Source of the DNA: Tritonibacter aquimaris
GTDB lineage: Bacteria; Pseudomonadota; Alphaproteobacteria; Rhodobacterales; Rhodobacteraceae
Reading direction: 5' to 3'
NCBI RefSeq assembly: GCF_009617595.1
Contig: NZ_WIXK01000004.1
Coordinates: 124,001 to 188,000 of the forward strand
Length of the DNA: 64,000 nt
Below are positions 51,802 to 61,310 of the stretch, piece after piece; the first letter of the stretch is position 1, and the number at the start of each line of letters is the position of its first letter. The notes under the pieces are model-generated. The model was not told the origin of the DNA and searched no databases. It saw nothing but the letters and a program-made list of their open reading frames with translations. The position numbers and the translations under genes were made by a program.

Positions 51802-53193
51802 ATGAGCAGCGAACAAACCGCAGCCGAAAATGATGCGCAAAAGGATGAACCTTTTGAGCTGAAGCGCAAAACCGTAGCGGCGATCCTTTATGCCGTGGAA
51901 TGCAGGGACCGCGCCCAGCTTGCTGAGCTGATGGAACCGTTGCATGCGGCCGACATCGCCGACCTTCTGGAGCAGATCAACACCTATGATCGCGCGCGCC
52001 TTATTCGGTTGTATGATCGTGAGTTTGACGGCGATATTCTGTCGGAGCTGGATGAAAGCATCCGGGAAGAGGTCATTGCGATCCTCAACCCGCATGTTCT
52101 GGCCGAAGCGGTGCGCGATCTCGAAAGCGATGATGTTGTCGACATCCTCGAAGATCTGGAAGAGCCGCAGCAAGAGGCCATTCTTGATGTGCTCGAAGAG
52201 ACCGACCGGGTCGCGGTTGAGCAGTCTCTGAGCTACCCGGAAAACTCCGCGGGCCGATTGATGCAGCGCGAAGTGGTGATGGCTCCGGATCACTGGTCTG
52301 TGGGCCAGGTCATTGATTACATGCGCGAGAGCGAGGATTTGCCAGAGCAGTTCTACCACGTGGTGGTGGTTGATCCGCGCCTGCGTCCCACAGGAAATGT
52401 GACCCTTGGCCGGATTATGGGCAGTCGCCGCGACGTGGCATTAACCGATCTGTTGGAAGAGACCTTTGAGATCTTTCGCGCAGATCTGGATGAAGAAGAT
52501 GTGGCGTATTCCTTTAACCAGTACCACCTTATTTCTGCGCCGGTTGTTGATGAAGATGGCCGCATCGTTGGGGTGATCACCATTGATGACGCGATGGCGG
52601 TGCTGGACGAAGAACACGAAGAAGACATTCTGCGTCTGGCTGGTGTGGGCGAAGAAAGCTCGCTTGCCGACAAAGTCATCAGCACCACCCGCCGCCGGTT
52701 TCCCTGGCTGGCGGTGAACCTGGTCACAGCCGTGCTGGCATCGCTGGTGATCGCACAGTTCGAAGAGGTGATTGCAGGCTTTGTTGCCCTGGCTGTGTTG
52801 ATGCCGATTGTGGCCTCTATGGGCGGAAACGCGGGCACGCAATCGCTCACGGTTGCGGTGCGCGCGCTTGCAACCCGTGACCTGACCGGCTCCAACGTCT
52901 GGCGGGTGATCCGACGTGAGGCTCTGGTTGGGCTGGTAAATGGGGTGATCTTTGCCGCTGTGATGGCGGTGGTTGGTATTTTGTGGTTTGGCTCTCCTGC
53001 GCTGGGTGGTGTCATCGCCGTCGCTATGGTGATCAATCTGGTCGTGGCGGGTCTTGCAGGCACAGTGATCCCAATTATCCTGGAACGGCTAAAGATTGAC
53101 CCGGCTCTGGCCTCGGGTGCTTTTGTCACCACGGTCACCGATGTGGTTGGGTTTTTGGCCTTTCTTGGGCTTGCAGCAGCGGTGCTGCTATAG
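51802..53193 (+). CDS. mgtE: Magnesium transporter MgtE
   Basis: 463 residues. An N-terminal helical MgtE_N domain (about 1-150), two CBS domains (about 155-280, with EDGRIVGVITIDDAM) and five C-terminal membrane helices including the pore motif PIVASMGGNAGTQSLTVAVR. It forms a Mg2+-gated inner-membrane channel. It sits 11 bases before the next gene, so the two are probably co-transcribed. Confidence 0.95.
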   Translation: MSSEQTAAENDAQKDEPFELKRKTVAAILYAVECRDRAQLAELMEPLHAADIADLLEQINTYDRARLIRLYDREFDGDILSELDESIREEVIAILNPHVLAEAVRDLESDDVVDILEDLEEPQQEAILDVLEETDRVAVEQSLSYPENSAGRLMQREVVMAPDHWSVGQVIDYMRESEDLPEQFYHVVVVDPRLRPTGNVTLGRIMGSRRDVALTDLLEETFEIFRADLDEEDVAYSFNQYHLISAPVVDEDGRIVGVITIDDAMAVLDEEHEEDILRLAGVGEESSLADKVISTTRRRFPWLAVNLVTAVLASLVIAQFEEVIAGFVALAVLMPIVASMGGNAGTQSLTVAVRALATRDLTGSNVWRVIRREALVGLVNGVIFAAVMAVVGILWFGSPALGGVIAVAMVINLVVAGLAGTVIPIILERLKIDPALASGAFVTTVTDVVGFLAFLGLAAAVLL

Positions 53194-53204
53194 GAGCGGT
53201 TTAT

Positions 53205-53777
53205 ATGGATCTCACCGAACAAAAGGCACGCGCACGCAAAGCCGCTTTTGGCCGTCGTAAAGCCGCCCATGAAAACCACCGTCCCGGCGTGGCAGGCCAT
53301 CTGTCAGAGGTGCTTGCGGGCTATCGCGGCGTGCCGCTGGCAGGCTATATGCCGATCCGCACTGAAATCAGCCCACTTGCGGCCATGGCTGAGGCTGCGG
53401 CCCATGGCCCAGTTGGCGTTCCGGTCATTACGGGTGAGGGCCAGCCACTAAAATTCAGCCGATGGGAGCCGGATTGCGAATTGCGCGATGGGCCGTTTGG
53501 GGCAAAAATCCCTGCCGTGGATGACTTCTTTGAACCTGAAATCCTGATTGTACCGCTGGTAGCATTTGATCTCTCGGGTGGTCGTCTCGGCTACGGCGGT
53601 GGTTTTTATGATCGCACGCTAGAAGGCCTGCGGGAGAAACGCCCGACTTTGGCCATTGGTTTTGCCTATGACGCACAAGAGGCCGAAGGGCTGCCGCTTG
53701 AACCAACCGATCAACCGCTTGACATGTTGATCACCGAAACCCGCATCCATGATTTCAGCGCATTGACGCGCCGCTAA
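53205..53777 (+). CDS. 5-formyltetrahydrofolate cyclo-ligase
   Basis: 190 residues. ATP-dependent conversion of 5-formyl-THF to 5,10-methenyl-THF. The P-loop-like C-terminal motif LGYGGGFYDRTL and the preceding VPLVAFDLSGGR are typical, and the basic N-terminus KARARKAAFGRRKAA is the usual ATP-binding helix. AGGAGCGG lies upstream of the ATG. Confidence 0.9.
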   Translation: MDLTEQKARARKAAFGRRKAAHENHRPGVAGHLSEVLAGYRGVPLAGYMPIRTEISPLAAMAEAAAHGPVGVPVITGEGQPLKFSRWEPDCELRDGPFGAKIPAVDDFFEPEILIVPLVAFDLSGGRLGYGGGFYDRTLEGLREKRPTLAIGFAYDAQEAEGLPLEPTDQPLDMLITETRIHDFSALTRR

Positions 53778-53845
53778 ACGGAAAAAGCAGCGCAAAGCGC
53801 ACGCAACCTCTTGCCGCCTGCGGTCTTGCTCCGTAGGGAAGGGGC

Positions 53846-54664
53846 ATGCGTATTTTGTTTCTAGGCGATGTGATGGGCCGCGCTGGGCGTAAGGCTGTCA
53901 TCGAGGGGCTTCCCAAACTGCGGGAAGACTGGAAATTGGATTTTGTCATTGTGAACGGCGAAAACGCCTCCAATGGCATGGGGCTGAACGGAGAGCACGC
54001 CAAGGCGCTGCTGGCCGCCGGTGTGGATTGCCTGACGCTGGGGGATCACGCCTTTGATCAGAAAGACATGCTGCAATTCATCGAGGGTGAAAGCCGCATT
54101 ATTCGCCCGTTGAATTTTGCCAAAGGCGCGCCGGGGCGCGGCCATCGCCTGTTTACCGCGCCGGGTGGGCGCAAGGTTCTGGTGCTGCAGGCGCTGGGGC
54201 AGGTGTTTATGAAACGCGCCTATGATGATCCCTTTGGCGCGGTCGAAAGCGTGCTGAAATCACACCCGCGCGGCGGGCTGGCGCAGGCGATCATTGTTGA
54301 TATGCACTGCGAGGCCACCTCGGAAAAGATGGCGATGGGTCATTTCTGCAATGGCAAAGCATCTTTGGTTGTGGGCACCCACACCCATGTGCCCACGGGC
54401 GATGCGCAGATCATGTCAAATGGCACCGCCTATCTGACGGATGCGGGCATGTGCGGGGACTACAATTCGGTGATTGGCATGGAAAAAGCCGAACCTATGC
54501 GCCGTTTCCTCACAGGTATGCCGAAATCACGCTTTACCCCGGCCGAAGGCCCGGCGACCCTTTCGGGGGTCTACATCGAAACCGATGACCGGACAGGCGC
54601 TGCAACCAAAGTGCAGATGATACGCCAGGGCGGGCTTTTGCAGGACGCAGGGCCTGAGGGCTGA
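53846..54664 (+). CDS. TIGR00282 family metallophosphoesterase (YmdB-like)
   Basis: 272 residues. The full metal site is visible: LFLGDVMGRAGR, VNGENASNGMGL, LTLGDHAFDQKD, DMHCEATSEK and GTHTHVPTGDAQ. YmdB of Bacillus is a 2',3'-cyclic nucleotide phosphodiesterase that affects biofilm and motility. A GGGAAGGGGC sequence precedes the ATG. Confidence 0.92.
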   Translation: MRILFLGDVMGRAGRKAVIEGLPKLREDWKLDFVIVNGENASNGMGLNGEHAKALLAAGVDCLTLGDHAFDQKDMLQFIEGESRIIRPLNFAKGAPGRGHRLFTAPGGRKVLVLQALGQVFMKRAYDDPFGAVESVLKSHPRGGLAQAIIVDMHCEATSEKMAMGHFCNGKASLVVGTHTHVPTGDAQIMSNGTAYLTDAGMCGDYNSVIGMEKAEPMRRFLTGMPKSRFTPAEGPATLSGVYIETDDRTGAATKVQMIRQGGLLQDAGPEG

Positions 54665-54880
54665 TCTCTTTGGTGGGGCACATATGTTAGCCCAAACACC
54701 ATGTGACCTCTTGTTTCTGTTATCTCAGAATGACTTGCCCCCCCCTTTGCAATCCGGCAATGTGGGCGGTGGTCCGCTGCATGGCGCTTGCTTTGCCTAC
54801 TTAAGGCAAGCATCGGTTAACCAAAGGGCGGCAAAAGGTCAGAGAAGCCAAATGTAACAGCTAGGGCGCACAGGGATATT

Positions 54881-56659
54881 ATGAATTTTCTCCAGTTCGG
54901 AGCCTCAGGTGATGCGGTGATTGCACTGTCGATTGTGCTGGTCATGTTCATCGGTTTTCTGCGCGAAATCTACCCGACCGAGGTTGTCGCGCTTATGGGC
55001 GTGTCTTTGATGCTGGTGACTGGCGTTTTACCCTATGAGGCGGCGCTTGCAGTGCTGTCTAATCCCGCGCCCTGGACCATTGCAGCGATGTTCATTGTCA
55101 TGGGCGCGCTGGTGCGCACCGGTGCGCTTGCAGCCTTTACCCAGGTTGCGCGCAAAAAGGCCGAAGTCAGCCCCAAGCTTGCGATTGCCATGTTGATGGC
55201 TTTTGTGGTGACAGCTTCGGCGGTTGTGTCCAATACACCGGTTGTGGTGGTAATGATCCCGGTGTTTATCCAGATCGCCCGCACCTTGAATGTTTCCGCG
55301 TCTAAACTGCTGATCCCACTGTCTTATGCCGCCATATTGGGCGGGACGCTGACCTTGATCGGCACCTCTACCAATTTATTGGTTGACGGTGTGGCGCGCG
55401 CGCAGGGGCTGGAAGCGTTTTCGATTTTTGAAGTCACCCCGCTGGGGCTGATCCTTGTGGTTTGGGGGATGATCTACCTGCGCTATATTGCGCCGCGTCT
55501 TTTGCCCAATCGCGACAGTATGGCGATGCTTCTGAGCGACCGCTCCAAGATGAAATTCTTTACCGAGGCGGTGATCCCGCCTGAAAGCAACCTGATCGGG
55601 CGCGAAGTCACCGGTGTGCAGCTGTTTAAACGGCAAGGCGTGCGGCTGATTGATGTTGTGCGCGGCGATGTATCGCTGCGACGCAATCTAAAAGGCGTTG
55701 AACTACAGGTGGGCGACCGCGTGGTTTTGCGAACCCAGATGACCGAGCTTCTGAGCCTGCAGCGCAACAAGGAACTCAAACGTGTTGATCAGGTTTCTGC
55801 CGTGGAAACCAACACTGTGGAAGTGCTGATCACGCCTGGGTGCCGTATGGTTGGGCGTTCGCTTGGTGCGCTGCGCCTGCGTCGCCGTTACGGTGTTTAT
55901 GTGCTGGCAGTGCATCGTAAAAACCAGAACATCGGTGTGCAGATTGATGATCTGGTTGTGCGCGTGGGTGACACGCTGCTGTTGGAAGGCGCCGCAGCTG
56001 ATATCCAGCGTCTTGCTGCCGATATGGACATGGCCGAGGTGTCGCAGCCCTCACAGCGCGCCTATCGCCGCAGCCATGCGCCGATTGCAATTATTGCCCT
56101 GTTTGCCATTGTGATTTTGGCCGCGCTGGGCGTTGCACCCATTTTGTATCTGTCGATATTGACCGTTGCGGCGGTGCTGGCGACCAGGTGCATCGATGCC
56201 GACGAAGCGTTTTCTTTTGTGGATGGGCGTTTGTTGTCGCTGATCTTTTCCATGCTCGCGATTGGGGCTGCGCTGGAACATTCTGGTGCGGTCAGCCTCA
56301 TCGCCAATGCCATTGCGCCTGGGCTTTCGACTTTGCCGCCATTCCTTGTGGTCTGGGCGGTTTATCTGCTGACGTCCGTTTTAACCGAAATGGTGTCCAA
56401 CAACGCGGTTGCAGTTGTGGTTACACCCATTGCTGTGGGGCTTGCACAGGCCATGGGGCTGGATCCGCGCCCTCTGGTGGTTGCGGTGATGGTTGCCGCC
56501 TCTGCGTCCTTTGCTACGCCGATCGGGTATCAGACCAATATGCTGGTCTACGGTCCCGGTGGTTATCGGTTTTCCGACTTCCTGCGCGTTGGCATTCCGC
56601 TGAACCTCAGCGTGGGGCTTCTTGCCTCGGCGATCATTCCGCTTCTTTGGCCGCTTTGA
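54881..56659 (+). CDS. SLC13 family permease with two RCK_C domains
   Basis: 592 residues. The CitT/SLC13 transport half has SNTPVVVVMIPVFIQI and GTSTNLLVDG. It is followed by two central RCK_C (TrkA_C) domains (about 215-385) and the second transport half with VSNNAVAVVVTPIAVGL and TPIGYQTNMLVYGPGGYRFSDF. The family carries sulfate, dicarboxylates or similar anions with Na+. It is homologous to, and convergent with, the gene at 56894. Confidence 0.88.
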   Translation: MNFLQFGASGDAVIALSIVLVMFIGFLREIYPTEVVALMGVSLMLVTGVLPYEAALAVLSNPAPWTIAAMFIVMGALVRTGALAAFTQVARKKAEVSPKLAIAMLMAFVVTASAVVSNTPVVVVMIPVFIQIARTLNVSASKLLIPLSYAAILGGTLTLIGTSTNLLVDGVARAQGLEAFSIFEVTPLGLILVVWGMIYLRYIAPRLLPNRDSMAMLLSDRSKMKFFTEAVIPPESNLIGREVTGVQLFKRQGVRLIDVVRGDVSLRRNLKGVELQVGDRVVLRTQMTELLSLQRNKELKRVDQVSAVETNTVEVLITPGCRMVGRSLGALRLRRRYGVYVLAVHRKNQNIGVQIDDLVVRVGDTLLLEGAAADIQRLAADMDMAEVSQPSQRAYRRSHAPIAIIALFAIVILAALGVAPILYLSILTVAAVLATRCIDADEAFSFVDGRLLSLIFSMLAIGAALEHSGAVSLIANAIAPGLSTLPPFLVVWAVYLLTSVLTEMVSNNAVAVVVTPIAVGLAQAMGLDPRPLVVAVMVAASASFATPIGYQTNMLVYGPGGYRFSDFLRVGIPLNLSVGLLASAIIPLLWPL

Positions 56660-56778
56660 GTGGGATTTGGAGAAAATTCCCCGTAAAAACACCGCCAAAC
56701 TACGGAATTCCTGCCCATGAAATTAAACGCGCACGCTCTATATCAATCTCATAGCATATAGAGTTTGAGGCGTTGACG

Positions 56779-56865
56779 ATGAAAAGCATACCTGTCTTCG
56801 TCGCTTTGATCCTGGGCGGGGGCATGGTGATTGCCAGCGCCTCAGTAATCTTTGGCGCGGGCTAA
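56779..56865 (+). CDS. Possible 28-residue membrane peptide
   Basis: The frame reads MKSIPVFVALILGGGMVIAS and then ASVIFGAG: basic start plus one hydrophobic helix. GAGG lies a little upstream (9-12 bases before the ATG), and an AT-rich stretch (TATATC, CATATAG) that could hold a promoter precedes it. A GC-rich hairpin, GGCGCGG/CCGCGCC, covers its stop. It sits between two convergent transporter genes. No family is recognised. Confidence 0.45.
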   Translation: MKSIPVFVALILGGGMVIASASVIFGAG

Positions 56866-56893
56866 CAAGCCGCGCCCATAGATCCACCACCGA

Positions 56894-58666
56894 TCAAAGT
56901 GGCCAGAACACCAAAATAGCGGGAATGGTGACCGCAACCACAAGGATTTCCAGTGGCAGCCCCATGCGCCAGTAATCGCCAAAGCGATAGCCGCCGGGGC
57001 CAAGAACCAGCGTGTTGTTTTTATGCCCAATCGGGGTAAGAAACGCAGCTGAGGCTGCAACAGCCACGGCCATCAGAAACGGGTCGGCGGAAACACCCAG
57101 CCGCTCTGCCATCTGAATGCCCAGAGGCGCGGCAACAATGGCGGTGGCTGTGTTGTTGAGCACATCGGACAACGTCATGGTCACGACCATAAGCACCGCA
57201 AGAATACCCCAGGCAGGCAGGCCCTGCGTGAGGCTGATCAAAGCATCCGCCAAAAGTGCCGTGCCGCCCGAGCTTTCCAAAGCCGCGCCAAGCGGGATCA
57301 TCGATCCAAGCAGCACCACAACCGGCCAATTCACATGATCATAAAGCTGCGCAATCGGGAGGATCCCCGTCAGCACATAGGCTACCATTACAAGCCCCAG
57401 CGCCACAGGCAGGTAGATCAACCCAACTGAAGCCGCCACAACGGCCGCGCCAAACAGACCAATCGCGAGCCAGGTTTTGTCATTGGCGGTCACATCCAAC
57501 CCACGATCCGCCAGAGGCAGACAGCCGAGCCAGTCAATCACATCGGCCGCACGGCCACGCGGGCATAGCAGCAGCAAAATATCACCGGGCTGAATGTCGC
57601 TTTGACGGATATGGCCGGTGATCTGTTTGCCTTGCCGCGACAGGCCCATCAACACCGTGCTCTGGCGCCAGGCCAGCCCGATGGATTGCGCACTGCGTCC
57701 AGAGATGCGTGCATCTTCGGGCGCCACCACTTCTACCAGTTCCAGACCATCACCCGCTGCGTCCAGTTTTTCCTGCCGCGCAGAGTCTGAGAAATTCAAC
57801 GACAGCGCGGCGCGAAACTCATCCAATGCCTCAGGGCTTGCTTCCAGCACCAGCGTGTCTTCGCTTTGCAAAACCGCGCCCGCCGCGCGACCATATCGGC
57901 GCTTGCCGCTGCGGATCAGGCCCAAAATGGCCACATCGGCTTTTTCGGCCTCAGGATAAAGCGTCGACAGCCGTTCACCGATCAGCTTTGATCCTTCGGG
58001 CACTGTCAGCTCGGCAGTGTAGGGGGCAATATGGGTGACATCTGTATTGTTATCAGCGCGCTGTGGGATCAGCCGCCAACCAATAAGCGCAACAAATGCC
58101 AGCCCCGCAATCGCAGCAATACCGCCCACAGGGGCAAAATCAAACATCGCAAATGGTTCGCCCAGCTGCTCTTCGCGGATGCTGGCAATGATAATATTCG
58201 GCGGCGTCCCAATCAGTGTCGCCATCCCACCCAAAATGGTAGCAAAGGACAAAGGCATCAGCGAAAGCCCCGCGCTGCGTCCTGCTTTGCGCGCGGTTTG
58301 AATATCCACAGGCATCAGCAGCGCCAGTGCCGCCACATTGTTCATAAACGCCGAAAGCACCGCGCCCACGCTGCCCATAATGGCGATATGTGTGCCCAAT
58401 GCACGCGTGGTTGACACCAGGCTGCGGGTAATCAGATAAACCGCGCCTGATCGCACCAGACCCGCCGAAACAATCAACACCAGCGCCACCACCAATGTCG
58501 CCGGGTGCCCAAAGCCATCAAAAGCATGTTTTGTTGGCACAACCCCAAGCACAACCGCAACCATCAGCGCCCCAAAGGCGACAAGATCATATCGGTAGCG
58601 CCCCCACAAAAGCAGAGCAAAAACAAGGGTGAACAGGGTGAAGAGAATGATTTGATCTAGGGTCAT
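56894..58666 (-). CDS. SLC13 family permease with two RCK_C domains
   Basis: 590 residues with the same build as the gene at 54881: GTPPNIIIASIREEQ in the first half, two RCK_C domains (about 205-375), and VLNNTATAIVAAPLGIQ and TPIGHKNNTLVLGPGGYRFGDY in the second half. It is a Na+/anion symporter of the inner membrane, substrate unknown. The two proteins share motifs but differ along their length, so they are not a recent duplication. Confidence 0.88.
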   Translation of the reverse strand: MTLDQIILFTLFTLVFALLLWGRYRYDLVAFGALMVAVVLGVVPTKHAFDGFGHPATLVVALVLIVSAGLVRSGAVYLITRSLVSTTRALGTHIAIMGSVGAVLSAFMNNVAALALLMPVDIQTARKAGRSAGLSLMPLSFATILGGMATLIGTPPNIIIASIREEQLGEPFAMFDFAPVGGIAAIAGLAFVALIGWRLIPQRADNNTDVTHIAPYTAELTVPEGSKLIGERLSTLYPEAEKADVAILGLIRSGKRRYGRAAGAVLQSEDTLVLEASPEALDEFRAALSLNFSDSARQEKLDAAGDGLELVEVVAPEDARISGRSAQSIGLAWRQSTVLMGLSRQGKQITGHIRQSDIQPGDILLLLCPRGRAADVIDWLGCLPLADRGLDVTANDKTWLAIGLFGAAVVAASVGLIYLPVALGLVMVAYVLTGILPIAQLYDHVNWPVVVLLGSMIPLGAALESSGGTALLADALISLTQGLPAWGILAVLMVVTMTLSDVLNNTATAIVAAPLGIQMAERLGVSADPFLMAVAVAASAAFLTPIGHKNNTLVLGPGGYRFGDYWRMGLPLEILVVAVTIPAILVFWPL

Positions 58667-58819
58667 GCGCCCACACTAGCGTGGGGTTTGTGGTAAACAA
58701 GGCATGAGATTGGAAAGACTTCCCCCTAGTTCGTGGTTGCGCGGCTTGAAACATCCTGTGAAGCGCGGCTATATGAACGCCAATTCGGATTGATCATACT
58801 ATCAACGCAAGGATGCACC

Positions 58820-59560
58820 ATGGCAGGCCATTCCAAATGGGCAAACATCCAGCACCGCAAAGGTCGCCAGGATGCCGCACGTTCCAAACTCTTTTCCAAA
58901 CTGGCCAAGGAAATCACCGTGGCCGCCAAAATGGGCGACCCGGACCCCGATAAAAACCCGCGTCTGCGCCTGGCGGTCAAAGAAGCCAAAGGCCAGTCGG
59001 TGCCCAAAGATGTGATCGAACGCGCGATCAAGAAATCCATGGGTGGTGATGCGGAAAACTACGATGAGATCCGCTATGAAGGCTACGGCCCCAATGGGGT
59101 TGCTGTCATCGTGGAAACCATGACCGACAATAAAAACCGCACCGCGTCCACCGTGCGTTCCACCTTTACCAAAAACGGTGGCAACCTCGGCGAAACCGGT
59201 TCGGTTGGCTTTATGTTCGACCGTAAGGGTGAGGTGACTTACCCGGCTTCCGTGGGCGACGCGGACACCGTGATGATGGCGGCGATCGAAGCAGGTGCAG
59301 AAGATGTGGAAAGCTCTGAAGAGGGCCACATCATCTATTGCGCGGATACCGACCTCAACGAGGTCTCCAACGCGCTGGAGCAAGAGCTGGGTGAATCTGA
59401 ATCCACCAAGCTGATCTGGAAGCCCACCACCACCACCGAGCTTGGTCTGGAAGACATGCAAAAGCTGATGAAGCTGGTGGATGCGCTTGAAGATGATGAT
59501 GACGTGCAGCGCGTCACCACCAACTTTGAAGCCTCCGATGAGGTTATGTCGCAGCTTTAA
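58820..59560 (+). CDS. YebC/PmpR family DNA-binding regulatory protein
   Basis: 246 residues, starting [19 protein letters not shown], the family signature, and containing [20 protein letters not shown]. The protein is a three-domain acidic factor; family members act as transcription regulators or help translate proline stretches. AAGGA precedes the ATG at 58820; the frame is open further upstream but that part is not conserved. Confidence 0.95.
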   Translation: MAGHSKWANIQHRKGRQDAARSKLFSKLAKEITVAAKMGDPDPDKNPRLRLAVKEAKGQSVPKDVIERAIKKSMGGDAENYDEIRYEGYGPNGVAVIVETMTDNKNRTASTVRSTFTKNGGNLGETGSVGFMFDRKGEVTYPASVGDADTVMMAAIEAGAEDVESSEEGHIIYCADTDLNEVSNALEQELGESESTKLIWKPTTTTELGLEDMQKLMKLVDALEDDDDVQRVTTNFEASDEVMSQL

Positions 59561-59581
59561 TCGCTGATACATCAACGTATA

Positions 59582-59612
59582 GAGCCCCGTCATAACTGGC
59601 GGGGCTTTTGTT
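59582..59612 (+). terminator. Terminator after the YebC gene
   Basis: An AGCCCCG/CGGGGCT stem followed by TTTGTTTTTG. Confidence 0.85.
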
Positions 59613-59623
59613 TTTGTGCGGAC

Positions 59624-60316
59624 CTAGTCGTAAAATGTGCTTATCTCTTTGAGAGGCTTTTTCCATTTCGCCACGCTGGGCACGGTTGCAGTTTCGGCTG
59701 CATGACCCACGGCGATGATCATGGTTGGTTTTTCCGCCTCGGGCCGCCCTAATGCACCATTCAGGAATTTCATCGGGTTTGGGGTGTGCGTAAGCGTCGA
59801 AAGTCCCGCCGTATGCAGCGCTGCCAACAGAAAACCGGTGGCGATATTTACGCTTTCGGGCACGTAATAGTTCTTGTAGCGGCTGCCATCGTCGAAGGTG
59901 CCCCAGCGTTGAGCAAAGACCACAATCAACCAGGGCGCAATGGTGAGATGGGGTTTGTCAGCGGTGGTGCCGATGGGCTCTAAGGCTTTTATCCATTCGT
60001 CTGACGCACCGCCTGCGTAAAACTTGCGTTCTTCTTCTTCGGCCTCGGCGCGTATTTGCGCCTTCAGCTCGGCCGAAGTGATAGCGGCAAAAAACCAGGG
60101 CTGATGATTGGCACCCGATGGCGCAGATCCGGCAGTGCGAATGCAATCGGCGATCACCTCACGCGGCACCGGGCGATCACTAAAGTCGCGGATAGAATGG
60201 CGTTTGCGCATATGCGCCAGAAATTCAGTGGCATGGGCGCGCATCTCATCGTCTGAATACCGCAACCGATCCGGTAAAGGCAGCGCTTCATAGCTTAGAT
60301 TGTCTTTTGAAAACAC
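59624..60316 (-). CDS. Nitroreductase family protein
   Basis: 230 residues. The FMN-binding N-terminal motif MRKRHSIRDFSDRPV and TAGSAPSGANHQPW are present, with ESVNIATGFLLAALHTAGL and the C-terminal PTMIIAVGHAAE. The form with SAPSGANHQPW is close to the iodotyrosine-deiodinase/BluB-like branch. The substrate is unknown. It shares its strand with argP, 23 bases downstream of it, possibly co-transcribed. Confidence 0.88.
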   Translation of the reverse strand: MFSKDNLSYEALPLPDRLRYSDDEMRAHATEFLAHMRKRHSIRDFSDRPVPREVIADCIRTAGSAPSGANHQPWFFAAITSAELKAQIRAEAEEEERKFYAGGASDEWIKALEPIGTTADKPHLTIAPWLIVVFAQRWGTFDDGSRYKNYYVPESVNIATGFLLAALHTAGLSTLTHTPNPMKFLNGALGRPEAEKPTMIIAVGHAAETATVPSVAKWKKPLKEISTFYD

Positions 60317-60339
60317 TGGCGTTTCCTCCTGCGCTCGCT

Positions 60340-61218
60340 TTAATTCAAGTATTGTCTGGCTGATTTCAACACCGCTTTGGTCACCGGGGCAAGCGCGGGC
60401 GCCATCACCCGGCTTACCTGCCAGCTTAGCGGCACCGAAAGCGTGCTGTCAGGAATAAGCGGCTGCAGCGTGCCGTGCTCCAGGTGTCCAATTACCAAAA
60501 GGGCCGGGTTCATGCCCCAACCAACTCCAGAAAGCGCCGCATCCACAAAAGCCTGACTCGACGGTAGGTAATGCTCGGGGGGCACCAAGCCCTCGCCGAT
60601 ATTGTGCTCAATCCAGCGCCGCTGCAGCTGGTCTTTCTGGTTAAAGGTCAAACAGGGCGCACGCCGGATCGATTGTGCGGTCACACCATCTGCAAACCAG
60701 CGCTTTATGAAATCGGGATGGGCGGTTGCGATATAGGGCAGCGCTCCCAACGCATGCATGTCACAGCCCACAATTGGAGACTGAAGCGCGGTGACCGCGG
60801 CTGAAACCTCTCCGCGGCGCAGCCACTCGGCGCTGTGGTCCTGATCATCCAGCACCAGATCAAATAAAATCCCATCGACATCCGCCATAGCGGTAACAAA
60901 CCAGGTGGCCAGACTGTCGGCATTGACCGCAATGCGCAGCCGCGATGGGGTTTGATCGCGTTCCAGCCCCAGATCCCGCATCAGCGCGCCGTGCAGCAGG
61001 CCGATGTCTTCGGCGTGTTTGGCTAGTCGCGCGCCAATAGGTGTGGCTTCGCAGGGCTGGCCGCGATGAACCACGCTTGCACCGATCCGCTCCTCCAGCG
61101 CTTTGATGCGCTGCGAAATTGCGGAGGGCGTCACATGCAGCGCATGGGCGGCAAGATCAAATGACCCGAGCCGCAAAACCGCCGAAAGCGCCGCGAGATG
61201 ATTGGGATCGATGTGCAT
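60340..61218 (-). CDS. argP: LysR family regulator ArgP
   Basis: 292 residues. The HTH is SFDLAAHALHVTPSAISQRI; the effector domain includes VGWGMNPALLVIGHLEHG. It is divergent from a LysE/ArgO exporter, the standard argP-argO layout, so it should activate argO in response to basic amino acids. An inverted repeat ATTAG-N5-CTAAT (61217-61231) overlaps its start and could be an autoregulatory site. Confidence 0.9.
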   Translation of the reverse strand: MHIDPNHLAALSAVLRLGSFDLAAHALHVTPSAISQRIKALEERIGASVVHRGQPCEATPIGARLAKHAEDIGLLHGALMRDLGLERDQTPSRLRIAVNADSLATWFVTAMADVDGILFDLVLDDQDHSAEWLRRGEVSAAVTALQSPIVGCDMHALGALPYIATAHPDFIKRWFADGVTAQSIRRAPCLTFNQKDQLQRRWIEHNIGEGLVPPEHYLPSSQAFVDAALSGVGWGMNPALLVIGHLEHGTLQPLIPDSTLSVPLSWQVSRVMAPALAPVTKAVLKSARQYLN

Positions 61219-61231
61219 TAGAATAGCTAAT
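61217..61231. promoter_or_regulatory. Candidate LysR-type site between argP and argO
   Basis: ATTAGAATAGCTAAT, a T-N11-A type palindrome at the argP start codon, in the 92-base argP-argO divergent region. Confidence 0.4.
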
Positions 61232-61310
61232 CTACGTTAAGGTGGTTTAATTTGAGTAATGCAAATCCTAGGGGTATTCACAAGCTGACATTTGCAACCA
61301 AGGATCAAAG

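Noticed and set aside
53778-53845. 6S RNA near the 5-formyl-THF cyclo-ligase gene
   Set aside because: The flanking gaps are only 11 and 68 bases, too short for 6S RNA, and no long hairpin is seen.
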